Assembly: GCF_017696275.1 (NCBI RefSeq)
Contig: NZ_JAAORF010000001.1
Coordinates: 62,001-126,000, forward strand
Direction: 5' to 3'
DNA from: Prochlorococcus marinus XMU1405
GTDB taxonomy: Bacteria > Cyanobacteriota > Cyanobacteriia > PCC-6307 > Cyanobiaceae
Length of the DNA: 64,000 nucleotides
Shown piece after piece: positions 18,905 to 27,157 of this stretch. Position numbers and translations under genes: made by a program. The notes under the pieces are model-generated. The model did not search any database. It worked only from the letters and a program-made list of their open reading frames with translations, and was not told where the DNA came from. Position 1 is the stretch's first letter. Every line of letters starts with the position of its first letter.

Positions 18905-18926
18905 GTAGTCAGAGGATCCTGACGAC
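18905..18926. other. Hairpin in the leader of the DUF4912 gene
   Basis: GTAGTCAG, a six-base AGGATC loop and CTGACGAC form an 8-bp stem with one mismatch, 71 bases before the GTG at 18997. It is not followed by a T-tract on either strand, so it is not a simple terminator. It could be a leader structure or a protein site. The surrounding 269-base gap shows no gene. Confidence 0.4.
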
Positions 18927-18996
18927 AGGGCAAAAAGGCACACAATTTCTAAAAAAAAAGAACATACTGATCCCAAACAAAAACGGAGAATTTAAA

Positions 18997-20100
18997 GTGG
19001 CTGATGGGATCATTAATAAAGATCAATTACTCTCACTAACCCTCAGACAATTACGTCAAGAAGCAAGTAAATTATCGGTTCCGCTATACAGTCGCAAAAC
19101 AAAAGCTGTTTTAGTTGATTTAATACTTAAATATCAAGAAAAATCTACCAAAAAAACATATGTTACAACTCCCGAGTCAAAATCTGAAGAAACTTTTGAG
19201 TCCAATTCTTTCAGCAGTAATGAAGAAGTTAAAACAAATGTAGTTTTCCTACCCCGAGATCCAGATTGGGCTTATGTTTTTTGGCAAATTTCTGATGCGG
19301 ATAGAGAAAAAGCACAATCTTTGGGAGCTAATAAATTATGCTTACGATTATTTGATGCATCTGGTTCTGAAGGAAGCAATTTGAATCAAGGAACACTAAG
19401 GGAAATAGCAGTTGATAGTTACAGTACTGAGTGGTATTTGCCAATCCCACTTGCAGATAGAGATTACAAAGTTGAATTAGGTTATAAATATGGTTTTAAC
19501 TGGATGTCATTGGCATTTTCTTCTACAAGTCACGTTCCTGCATCTCATCCTTCTGAGCAAATTCTTGATAAATTTGTACCTTTTAATTTGGATTCTACTT
19601 CCTCTGAGTTAATCCCTGATATTTCAAATCCTGTTGCTTCAGAACAAAATGGTATGCATGAAAGGTTATATCAAGCAGCAACTAACATTCCTCTCAGAAG
19701 AAAAGTTGGTTCTGAAGAATTTATGGAAAATGTAAATTCAACAAACTCTAATGATAATCTCACAGATTCAGGTGCTGGTAAATGGTCATCAGGTTTAAAT
19801 GATTCTGGAAGTGGAATTGTTAAAAATAGATCTTTTTGGCTTGTTGCTGATGCTGAATTAATTGTTTATGGAGCTACAGAGCCTTCTGCAAAGCTGACAA
19901 TAGGTGGAGAAGATGTACCCCTTGCTGCAGATGGTACTTTTAGAATTCAAGTTCCATTTAGAGATGGGACTCAAAAATATGATATTAAAGCTGTTGATGT
20001 GTCTGGTGAGCAAGAAAAAAGTATATCAATGAAATTTGATAGAACTACACCACTTGACGATACTAATGAAAAAGATAATGCTGAGACTGAATGGTTTTAA
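18997..20100 (+). CDS. DUF4912 domain protein
   Basis: The 367-residue protein starts with a helical SAP/Rho-N-like segment (SLTLRQLRQEASKLSVPLY, residues 12-30). A DUF4912 domain follows at about residues 80-200, with the typical DPDWAYVFWQISDADREK start. A Ser/Asn-rich linker (about residues 210-275) leads to a C-terminal beta-rich domain, VYGATEPSAKLTIGGEDVPL. The combination of Rho-N and DUF4912 is known in cyanobacteria but has no assigned role. The start is GTG at 18997 with CGGAG upstream. Confidence 0.85.
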   Translation: MADGIINKDQLLSLTLRQLRQEASKLSVPLYSRKTKAVLVDLILKYQEKSTKKTYVTTPESKSEETFESNSFSSNEEVKTNVVFLPRDPDWAYVFWQISDADREKAQSLGANKLCLRLFDASGSEGSNLNQGTLREIAVDSYSTEWYLPIPLADRDYKVELGYKYGFNWMSLAFSSTSHVPASHPSEQILDKFVPFNLDSTSSELIPDISNPVASEQNGMHERLYQAATNIPLRRKVGSEEFMENVNSTNSNDNLTDSGAGKWSSGLNDSGSGIVKNRSFWLVADAELIVYGATEPSAKLTIGGEDVPLAADGTFRIQVPFRDGTQKYDIKAVDVSGEQEKSISMKFDRTTPLDDTNEKDNAETEWF

Positions 20101-20112
20101 TAAATTAAATTA

Positions 20113-20283
20113 ATGCTGAAAAAAATTGTAGCTTTTACTCCATTGTTTGGGGCATTAACGTTTCCACTAATAGTTCCAATTACAATTTCTAAATTTGGTG
20201 TTAACTATGGAATTCTTTGTGCATTATTAATTTCTTCATTATGGTTTATCGCTATGTTAAGAACATCCGAAATGCCTCATTAA
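20113..20283 (+). CDS. Small two-helix membrane protein
   Basis: ATG at 20113 opens a 56-residue frame, MLKKIVAFTPLFGALTF onward. It has two hydrophobic stretches (about residues 5-25 and 31-49) and ends in RTSEMPH. It lies 13 bases after the DUF4912 gene and 33 bases before pgm on the same strand. The hydrophobic pattern and tight spacing support a real gene. No function can be assigned. Confidence 0.7.
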   Translation: MLKKIVAFTPLFGALTFPLIVPITISKFGVNYGILCALLISSLWFIAMLRTSEMPH

Positions 20284-20315
20284 TTTAGTTAGATTTTTGG
20301 AAGTTTTTTAAAAAT

Positions 20316-21953
20316 ATGACTCAAGTTAATGTAATTAATATCAATTCTCCTTTTCTAGATCAAAAACCAGGCACTTCTGGTTTAAGAAAAAGTACTTTAA
20401 AGTTTCAGGAAGAACATTATTTAGAAATTTTTATTGAAGCAATCTTACAGTCATTGGAAGATTTAAAAGGTTCAACATTAGTAGTTGGTGGTGATGGCAG
20501 ATATGGCAATATTGAAGCAATAGAAAAAATTGTCCAAATATGTATTGCTCATAAAGTTCAAAAGGTTATTGTTCCAAAATACGGTTTGTTATCTACTCCT
20601 GCTACATCACATTTAATTAGAAAAGAAAACGCTATTGGTGGAATAATTCTTTCAGCAAGCCATAACCCTGGTGGGATTGATGGCGACTTTGGAGTGAAAT
20701 TGAATATCTCTAATGGTGGCCCAGCTCCTGAGATAATTACTAATAAGATTTTCAAGGCTTCACAATTACTAACTAGTTATAAAATTTGTAAAATTCAATT
20801 ATCTGACTTTAGTGAATATGGAACTTATTCTTATGGTGAAACTACCTTAGAAATTATTGATGGATTAAAAGATTATTCAAATTTGATGGAGAAAATTTTT
20901 GATTTTGATCAAATTAGTGATTTTTTAAAAAAAGACTTCTCGTTAATCTTTGATGCAATGAATGCGGTTACAGGTCCATATGCAAAAAATATTTTTGTTG
21001 AAAAAATGGGTCTTGCACATGATTCTGTCATGAATGGTAATCCGTTAAAAGATTTTGGAGGTTTACATCCTGATCCTAATCTAACTTACGCATCCCACTT
21101 GGCTGATTTGTTATTAAATAAAAAGTCTTACAGTTTTGGTGCTGCATGCGATGGAGATGGAGATAGGAATATGATTTTAGGAAGTGGATGTTTTGTAAAT
21201 CCTAGTGATAGCCTTGCAGTTATAACTGCTAACACAACATGTGTACCTGGTTACAAAGATGGTATTACAGGCGTGGCACGATCTATGCCAACCAGCTCAG
21301 CGGTTGATAATGTTGCTCGAGCATTAAATATTCCTTGTTTCGAAACACCTACTGGCTGGAAGTTTTTTGGGAATCTTTTAGATTCCAATTTAATTACTTT
21401 ATGTGGAGAAGAAAGTTTTGGAACAGGAAGTAATCATGTGAGAGAGAAAGATGGATTATGGGCAGTTTTGTATTGGTTACAAGTTTTAGCTGAGAAAAAA
21501 TGTTCCGTAAGTGATTTGATGCAGAATCATTGGAAACAATTTGGTAGGAATTATTATTCAAGACATGATTATGAGGCAATTCCCTCAAATATTGCTAATC
21601 AAATCTTTGGTAATCTATCTTCTATGCTCGAAGATTTAAAAGGAAATAGTTTTGCCGGTCATTTAGTAAAAGTTGCAGATAACTTTTCATATTTAGATCC
21701 CGTTGATAATTCCATAAGTGAAAATCAAGGATTAAGATTGGTCCTTGATGATAATTCTCGAGTAATTGTGCGCCTTTCGGGAACTGGAACTAAGGGAGCA
21801 ACATTAAGACTTTACTTTGAGAAATTTTTCGATCCTCAACAGAATCTTTCGTTAAATCCTCAGATCGCTTTGAAACCTCTAATAAATGATTTAGATACTT
21901 TATTGAACATTTCAAAACTTACTCAAATGGAAACTCCTACAGTTATTACATAG
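20316..21953 (+). CDS. pgm: Alpha-D-glucose phosphate-specific phosphoglucomutase
   Basis: The enzyme interconverts glucose-1-phosphate and glucose-6-phosphate, linking glycogen and sugar-nucleotide synthesis to central carbon flow. The 545-residue protein has all four site loops: the phosphoserine loop SASHNPGG with Ser115, the Mg loop DGDGDRN, the sugar-binding loop GEESFGTGSNH, and the phosphate loop SGTGTKGATLRLYF. The start KPGTSGLRKST is the form of the glucose-specific type rather than the PMM/PGM type. Confidence 0.97.
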   Translation: MTQVNVININSPFLDQKPGTSGLRKSTLKFQEEHYLEIFIEAILQSLEDLKGSTLVVGGDGRYGNIEAIEKIVQICIAHKVQKVIVPKYGLLSTPATSHLIRKENAIGGIILSASHNPGGIDGDFGVKLNISNGGPAPEIITNKIFKASQLLTSYKICKIQLSDFSEYGTYSYGETTLEIIDGLKDYSNLMEKIFDFDQISDFLKKDFSLIFDAMNAVTGPYAKNIFVEKMGLAHDSVMNGNPLKDFGGLHPDPNLTYASHLADLLLNKKSYSFGAACDGDGDRNMILGSGCFVNPSDSLAVITANTTCVPGYKDGITGVARSMPTSSAVDNVARALNIPCFETPTGWKFFGNLLDSNLITLCGEESFGTGSNHVREKDGLWAVLYWLQVLAEKKCSVSDLMQNHWKQFGRNYYSRHDYEAIPSNIANQIFGNLSSMLEDLKGNSFAGHLVKVADNFSYLDPVDNSISENQGLRLVLDDNSRVIVRLSGTGTKGATLRLYFEKFFDPQQNLSLNPQIALKPLINDLDTLLNISKLTQMETPTVIT

Positions 21954-21986
21954 AATTGAAAGTAATAATTTTTTGACTTTATTTAT

Positions 21987-23276
21987 ATGCATTCAGAAAA
22001 TTTATTTAATAATTATTCTCAAATAGAAAATAATGCACCTTTGGCAGATAAATTAAGACCAAAGAATTTGGAAGATTTTTTTGGACAACAACCAATCCTG
22101 AATGAGAATTCCCTGTTAAGAAGTGCAATATTAAACGATAAGATTAGTAATTTTATTTTTTCTGGCCCTCCTGGTGTTGGGAAAACTACTCTAATTGAAA
22201 TTATTTCCTTTAATACGCGTTCAAAATTAATTAAGTTAAATGCAGTATTATCAAGTGTTAAAGAATTAAGAAATGAAATCGCTAATGCAAAAGATAGATT
22301 AATAAATTCAAAAAGAAAAACAATTTTATTTATCGATGAGGTTCATAGATTTACATCAGTTCAGCAAGATGCTTTATTACCTTCAATAGAAAATGGAACT
22401 ATAACTTTTATTGGTGCTACAACTGAAAACCCCTTCTTTGCAGTTAATAAAGCGCTTGTTAGTAGGTCTCGTATTTTTACATTACTTCCTTTGGCAGAAA
22501 ATGATTTGCAGAAAATAATACAGAAAGTCATAACTCACTATTCTAAAAAAAAAGATTCAAAAAAGGTTTATTTAACTCAAGATGCTATCAGTCATTTAAT
22601 TAAATTTTCTGGCGGCGATGCAAGAACATTAATCAATGCGCTAGAGATGGCCATAGAAACAACTGCTGAAAATGATGCTCAAGAAATCAACATTAATCTC
22701 TCAATAGCAGAGGATGCAATTCAAAAGAAAAATATTGTTTACGATAAAAATGGTCAAAATCATTACGATGTAATAAGTGCCTTTATCAAGTCCATAAGAG
22801 GTTCTGACCCAGATGCAACTTTATTTTGGCTTGCGAATATGCTGGAGGCTGGCGAAGATCCTAATTTTATTTTTAGAAGATTACTTATATCTGCCAGTGA
22901 AGATATTGGAATAGCTGATCCTCATGCCATAGTAGTTGTACAATCCTGTTGTGATGCTTTTGATAGAGTTGGTTTCCCAGAAGGATTATATTTTTTAACG
23001 CAGGCTTCTTTATATTTAGCTGTGTCTCCAAAAAGTAATAGTACAAAAAGTATTTTCAAAGCAATTGAAATAATAAAATCTACCAATGCTTTTGATTTTC
23101 CACTTCATTTAAAAAATAATTCTAATAGTTATGTCAATCCTCATGATTATCCAGGTAATTGGGTCGCACAAGAATATCTTCCCAAATTTTTAAAAGGTTT
23201 AAAAATATGGGAACCAAATAATAATGGATGGGAAAAAACTCAATATGAAGAACTGCTTAGAAGAAAAGAAAACTAA
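21987..23276 (+). CDS. rarA: Replication-associated recombination protein A (RarA/MgsA)
   Basis: The AAA+ ATPase is 429 residues long. Walker A is GPPGVGKTT at about residues 60-68, Walker B is ILFIDEVHRF, and sensor 1 is ATTENP. The C-terminal tetramerisation region is recognisable from SIRGSDPDATLFWLANMLEA and SNSYVNPHDYPGNW. RarA acts at stalled replication forks. In some cyanobacteria the protein carries an extra methyltransferase-like domain; this copy has the simple bacterial architecture. It follows pgm by 33 bases. Confidence 0.95.
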   Translation: MHSENLFNNYSQIENNAPLADKLRPKNLEDFFGQQPILNENSLLRSAILNDKISNFIFSGPPGVGKTTLIEIISFNTRSKLIKLNAVLSSVKELRNEIANAKDRLINSKRKTILFIDEVHRFTSVQQDALLPSIENGTITFIGATTENPFFAVNKALVSRSRIFTLLPLAENDLQKIIQKVITHYSKKKDSKKVYLTQDAISHLIKFSGGDARTLINALEMAIETTAENDAQEININLSIAEDAIQKKNIVYDKNGQNHYDVISAFIKSIRGSDPDATLFWLANMLEAGEDPNFIFRRLLISASEDIGIADPHAIVVVQSCCDAFDRVGFPEGLYFLTQASLYLAVSPKSNSTKSIFKAIEIIKSTNAFDFPLHLKNNSNSYVNPHDYPGNWVAQEYLPKFLKGLKIWEPNNNGWEKTQYEELLRRKEN

Positions 23277-23929
23277 AAATTTTTCGAACAACAAATAATC
23301 TCAGGATTAAAAGAAGTTTTTTCTTTGTAGGCTAAAGCGATAGTCCAATTATGGAAGTTAATTTGTGAATAATTTAAATGTATGTTTTTCTTCTTATGAA
23401 TTAACTCTTTTGGCTTTTCAAAATATTGCCAATGGTTAATGTCTTTAGCTAATTTTCCATGATCCCATTTTATAGCCGCTTCAACAGCACACCATTGATT
23501 TAATATCATATTTTTTGTCAAATAATTATTATGGTTTGATCTATTGGTATGAAAAAAATATTTCTCTGCAAATTTTATATGGTTAAAATCTCTATCTGTT
23601 CTCTCAATATCAATTCCTAGTTTGCTTTTATGCCAGCCTATAATAATGGCATCTTTACAATGACTTAAACTGATATTTCCCATCCCTGAAGGTAAACTTG
23701 GAGGTTCTCCAGGAAGAGCATTTATTGGAATTTTGAGAGGGTCTAAATCAAAAAGTGTTGAAAGTGATTGTCGCAAATAAGCTCTTGTTTCTAAAAAAAT
23801 CTTTGATCTTGAACTTTTTAGGTTTTTTGCAGTTTTAATTTCTTCAGCTGTTGCGACATCTTGCACACCTTTAATCTCATAAAACCAAATTTTTGGTATT
23901 TTATATCTATACTTATTTAATAATTTCAA
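23273..23929 (-). CDS. 4'-phosphopantetheinyl transferase (Sfp/HetI type)
   Basis: The 218-residue protein has the motifs of the Sfp superfamily: SLSHCKDAIIIGW, the Mg-binding LGIDIERTDR, and WCAVEAAIKW in place of the usual W-x-x-K-E-A-x-x-K. It should attach phosphopantetheine to acyl carrier protein. The start is TTG at 23929, as no ATG or GTG lies in the N-terminal part. This TTG overlaps the bcp ATG by one base on the opposite strand. It overlaps the rarA stop by four bases. Confidence 0.9.
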   Translation of the reverse strand: MKLLNKYRYKIPKIWFYEIKGVQDVATAEEIKTAKNLKSSRSKIFLETRAYLRQSLSTLFDLDPLKIPINALPGEPPSLPSGMGNISLSHCKDAIIIGWHKSKLGIDIERTDRDFNHIKFAEKYFFHTNRSNHNNYLTKNMILNQWCAVEAAIKWDHGKLAKDINHWQYFEKPKELIHKKKNIHLNYSQINFHNWTIALAYKEKTSFNPEIICCSKNF

Positions 23930-24396
23930 TGGCTCTTAAGGTTGGCGACAAAGCACCAGAATTTAAATTAAAAGATTCTTCAGAGAAAGAAGTTTCTCTT
24001 AGTGATTTTAAAGGTAAAAGAATAATACTATATTTTTATCCAAAAGATAATACTCCAGGATGTACTAAAGAAGCATGCAATTTTAAAGAGAATTGGGATT
24101 TACTTCAAAAAAATAATATAGTGGTGCTTGGTATTAGTAAAGATAATGCATCCTCTCATCAGAAGTTTATAGAGAAATTTAATTTACCTTTTATTCTTTT
24201 AACTGATCCTGAACCTTTTAAAGTTTCTTCTGATTACGATAGCTATGGACTTAAGAAATTCATGGGAAAAGAATATATGGGAATGATGAGAAATACTTTT
24301 TTGATCGATACTGATGGTAACATCGAAAAAATCTACTTCAAGGTAAAAGCAGCAATAATGGCTGATCATATAATTGCTGACCTTGGGTTAAGCTAA
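23929..24396 (+). CDS. bcp: BCP-type peroxiredoxin
   Basis: A thiol peroxidase of the PrxQ/BCP class, 155 residues from the ATG at 23929. The peroxidatic cysteine is Cys45 and the resolving cysteine Cys50 in TPGCTKEACNF, the atypical two-Cys arrangement. The open frame begins 12 codons earlier, but MALKVGDKAPEFKL is the conserved N-terminus. It detoxifies peroxides with thioredoxin and is relevant to light stress. The start is head-to-head with the phosphopantetheinyl transferase gene. Confidence 0.96.
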   Translation: MALKVGDKAPEFKLKDSSEKEVSLSDFKGKRIILYFYPKDNTPGCTKEACNFKENWDLLQKNNIVVLGISKDNASSHQKFIEKFNLPFILLTDPEPFKVSSDYDSYGLKKFMGKEYMGMMRNTFLIDTDGNIEKIYFKVKAAIMADHIIADLGLS

Positions 24397-25082
24397 TTTT
24401 TTACGGATAGGTGATGAATAATCATCCCCTCCATAACTAAATTAGGAGAATTGATAATATTTTCTTTTTGAGTCTTTAGAGATTTTGTGATTAATTGAGA
24501 GTCTCCTCCACAGATTATTAAAATATCCTTTTCGGGATTAAATAAACTATTAATCACGCCAGTAAGAGAGTTGATTACCCCTTTTAAAATTGCTTCTTCT
24601 GTATTAATTAAAAAATCTTTGATCGGAATATCATACTTTTTGGGAACTCTAAGATTGTTTGTATTTTGTTCCATTGATTTTAATTGTGTTAGAAAACCTG
24701 GAAGAAGTTGACCTCCAATAATAGATCCATTTGAATTCAATTTTGTTATTGATAATATTGTTCCAAAATCTGCAATTAGCAAATCTTTTTTGAAAGGGTT
24801 TTCAATAATTTTTAAAGCGGCAATACAGGCAAGAGCTCTATCAACTCCAAAATAATCAGGAAGATTTGATAATTGAATATCTTTAGTTTTTATTTCATTT
24901 TCTTTTTTAAGCAAAAAATTTGGTAGTTTTCCTACAGAAGACCAAATTAATTGATCAAGATTTATATTTTCGGGAACTTTTTGCTTTTTTTTGGTATGGA
25001 AGAATTTAGATTGATTTTTAGAATATTTTGCCCAATGAAGCCTACTATTGCCAACTAATAAAAAATTTATATCTGAGACCAT
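24393..25082 (-). CDS. coaX: Type III pantothenate kinase
   Basis: The 229-residue protein is a CoaX-type pantothenate kinase, the first step of CoA synthesis. GVDRALACIAA carries the probable catalytic Asp, DFGTILSIT is the phosphate motif, and GGQLLPGF follows. The first motif, normally D-x-G-N-T/S, reads LVGNSRLHW here, with no Asp. I recall the same change in other cyanobacterial CoaX proteins, so it may be lineage-wide. It converges with bcp with a four-base overlap and lies downstream of cysH on the minus strand. Confidence 0.9.
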   Translation of the reverse strand: MVSDINFLLVGNSRLHWAKYSKNQSKFFHTKKKQKVPENINLDQLIWSSVGKLPNFLLKKENEIKTKDIQLSNLPDYFGVDRALACIAALKIIENPFKKDLLIADFGTILSITKLNSNGSIIGGQLLPGFLTQLKSMEQNTNNLRVPKKYDIPIKDFLINTEEAILKGVINSLTGVINSLFNPEKDILIICGGDSQLITKSLKTQKENIINSPNLVMEGMIIHHLSVKN

Positions 25083-25097
25083 TGTTCTTTGATCAAT

Positions 25098-25820
25098 TTA
25101 ATTATTAGTGTGTATTCCACATTCTTGTTTAATCCCTCCAAATCTTGTATCTCTGCCCTTTGTTTCAATACCATCTGGACTACTTGAATGCCAATCTCCT
25201 ACAGAAGAATAACCTTTGACAAAAAGTGGATGGGCAGGTAAATCATTCTCTTCCATATAATAAAAAATATCTTTATTTGTCCAATTTAATAAAGGTCTTA
25301 AAGAGAGTCTTTGACGAATTACGTCTATGAATTTCATTTTGTTTCTATTTTCTGTTTGACTTGATCTAACACCGCTTGCCCAGCAGAAAATATCATTTTT
25401 TTCTAGACCATTTTCTAAAGGTTTTATCTTTCTCAATTCATGGTACTTATCTAAATCATTCTCTTTTTTTGTTTCCCAAAGTTTTCCGTATTTGGCCTCC
25501 ATTCTTGCTGGAGATAATTCACTTTGCAGAACTTCAACTTCTAAGGATAAATTATCAATAAGCTTTTCAGCGTAATGGTATGTTTCTGGAGGAAGGTAAC
25601 CTGTATCTATCCAAAATATTTTGATTTTTTTTTGTAGAGATAATTTGCTGACCATATCTAAAAGGACTGATGACTGTATACCAAAACTTGTTGTAATAGC
25701 AAATTGATTATCAAACTTTTCATAACCCCATGTAAGCATTCCTTGGGGTTTCATATCTACAAGCTCTTGATTATATTTGCTCAAGCAAGTTTGAATATCT
25801 TTGTGGATTTTTTCAATCAT
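25098..25820 (-). CDS. cysH: Phosphoadenylyl-sulfate reductase
   Basis: The 240-residue enzyme reduces PAPS to sulfite in assimilatory sulfate reduction. The catalytic Cys234 lies in KQECGIHTN at the C-terminus. The sulfate-nucleotide loops are FAITTSFGIQSSVLLDM and WIDTGYLPPET. The Cys pairs that carry the 4Fe-4S cluster in APS-type reductases are missing: the family position reads ELRKIKPL without the CC pair. PAPS is therefore the likely substrate. It is followed 15 bases later by coaX. Confidence 0.95.
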   Translation of the reverse strand: MIEKIHKDIQTCLSKYNQELVDMKPQGMLTWGYEKFDNQFAITTSFGIQSSVLLDMVSKLSLQKKIKIFWIDTGYLPPETYHYAEKLIDNLSLEVEVLQSELSPARMEAKYGKLWETKKENDLDKYHELRKIKPLENGLEKNDIFCWASGVRSSQTENRNKMKFIDVIRQRLSLRPLLNWTNKDIFYYMEENDLPAHPLFVKGYSSVGDWHSSSPDGIETKGRDTRFGGIKQECGIHTNN

Positions 25821-25914
25821 TCTTCGGTTTGATTATGAGTTTAATTTATTTCGCTCAATTTAAAAATTATTCGTATAGTTTAATAATACATTTACGCATA
25901 ACAATATTTCTCTA

Positions 25915-27108
25915 ATGAAATCAATACAAAAACCAATAGTAATAGTTGGAGCAGGTTTTGCAGGTATGACATTTGCTTTGACTTTAAAGAACCTTAACCC
26001 TTCTATACCGATTCTTGTGGTTGATTCTGAAACTAACTTTATATTTAAACCTTTAATGTACGAAGTTTTAAGTAAAGAAATAAGAAGTTGGGAAGCAGCC
26101 CCAAAATTTGAAAATATTTTTTCTGATGCGGGTATAACTTTTTTAAGAAATTGTTTAACCAAGATTTCCTTCGAAGAAAATATTCTTGAATTTAGTGACG
26201 AATTAAAATTAAGTTATCAGTATCTCGTGATCTGTACAGGATCTATTCCAAATAGTTTTTTTATAAAAGGTGTAGATGAAAATTGTTATTTTTTTAATGA
26301 TATTCATGATTTAAATAAAATAAATTCTTTTTTAAAAAAATCACAACATACTGCGTTGCATAAAAAGTTATTCATAGTTGGAGGTGGTCCTTCTGGCATC
26401 GAGTTGGCATGCAAAATTAAAGATATATTTACAGACAAATTTGAAATTAATGTAATAGAAAAATCAAACGAAATCCTCAATAAAAACAAAATTTTTAATA
26501 GAGAACAAGCAGAGAAGGCATTAGAAAAGAGAAAAATCAATGTTCTTTTGAATTCCACAGTTAAAGAAGTCTCAGAAACTAAGATAAGCATTTCTAGTGA
26601 GGTTGGAATAACTTCCTTGGATAAAGATATTGTTATTTGGACAGCAGGTGTTAGACCTAATTTGTCTTACTTAGAAACTGATCAAATAACAAAAAAATGT
26701 GGACGAATTTTAGTTAATAACAATTTGCAAATAGAAAACCATAAAAACTGTTTTGCTATTGGAGATATTTCAGTTATTGAAGGAATGGAGGATTTGCCCA
26801 TAACTGCCCAGGTTGCTATGCAGGAAGGAAATCATCTTGCTAATAATTTAGAACTTTTAATTCAAGGAAAAGATCCTTTACCTTTTAAATTTCAAGATAA
26901 CGGTGAAATGATTAGCTTAGGAATAGGCGAAGCTTCAATTTCTGGGCTTGGGGTTACTTTATCTGGGAAATTGGCTTTTGAGGCAAGAAGACTTATATAT
27001 GCTTCCAAGTTGCCTGATATTACAGAAAGCTTAAAATCTGCATCTTCATGGATATTCCAAAAAAAATCTATTTTTAAAAAGTTTCTTAAAAAAGATTATT
27101 CGAATTAA
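25915..27108 (+). CDS. Type II NAD(P)H dehydrogenase (NDH-2)
   Basis: This 397-residue flavoprotein has two Rossmann folds. The FAD fold is VIVGAGFAGMTFALTLK at residues 9-25, and the NAD(P)H fold is FIVGGGPSGIELACK near 153. The FAD-closing motif is CFAIGDISVIEG and a late segment is PITAQVAMQEGNHLANN. The single-subunit enzymes pass electrons from NAD(P)H to quinone without proton pumping and are thought to sense redox state in cyanobacteria. It heads a same-strand run with a DASS-type permease and ktrB-ktrA. Confidence 0.93.
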   Translation: MKSIQKPIVIVGAGFAGMTFALTLKNLNPSIPILVVDSETNFIFKPLMYEVLSKEIRSWEAAPKFENIFSDAGITFLRNCLTKISFEENILEFSDELKLSYQYLVICTGSIPNSFFIKGVDENCYFFNDIHDLNKINSFLKKSQHTALHKKLFIVGGGPSGIELACKIKDIFTDKFEINVIEKSNEILNKNKIFNREQAEKALEKRKINVLLNSTVKEVSETKISISSEVGITSLDKDIVIWTAGVRPNLSYLETDQITKKCGRILVNNNLQIENHKNCFAIGDISVIEGMEDLPITAQVAMQEGNHLANNLELLIQGKDPLPFKFQDNGEMISLGIGEASISGLGVTLSGKLAFEARRLIYASKLPDITESLKSASSWIFQKKSIFKKFLKKDYSN

Positions 27109-27157
27109 ACTTTTTTGAAATATTGTTTTTGGGTATATTGAGTTAAATACGTTTTGT

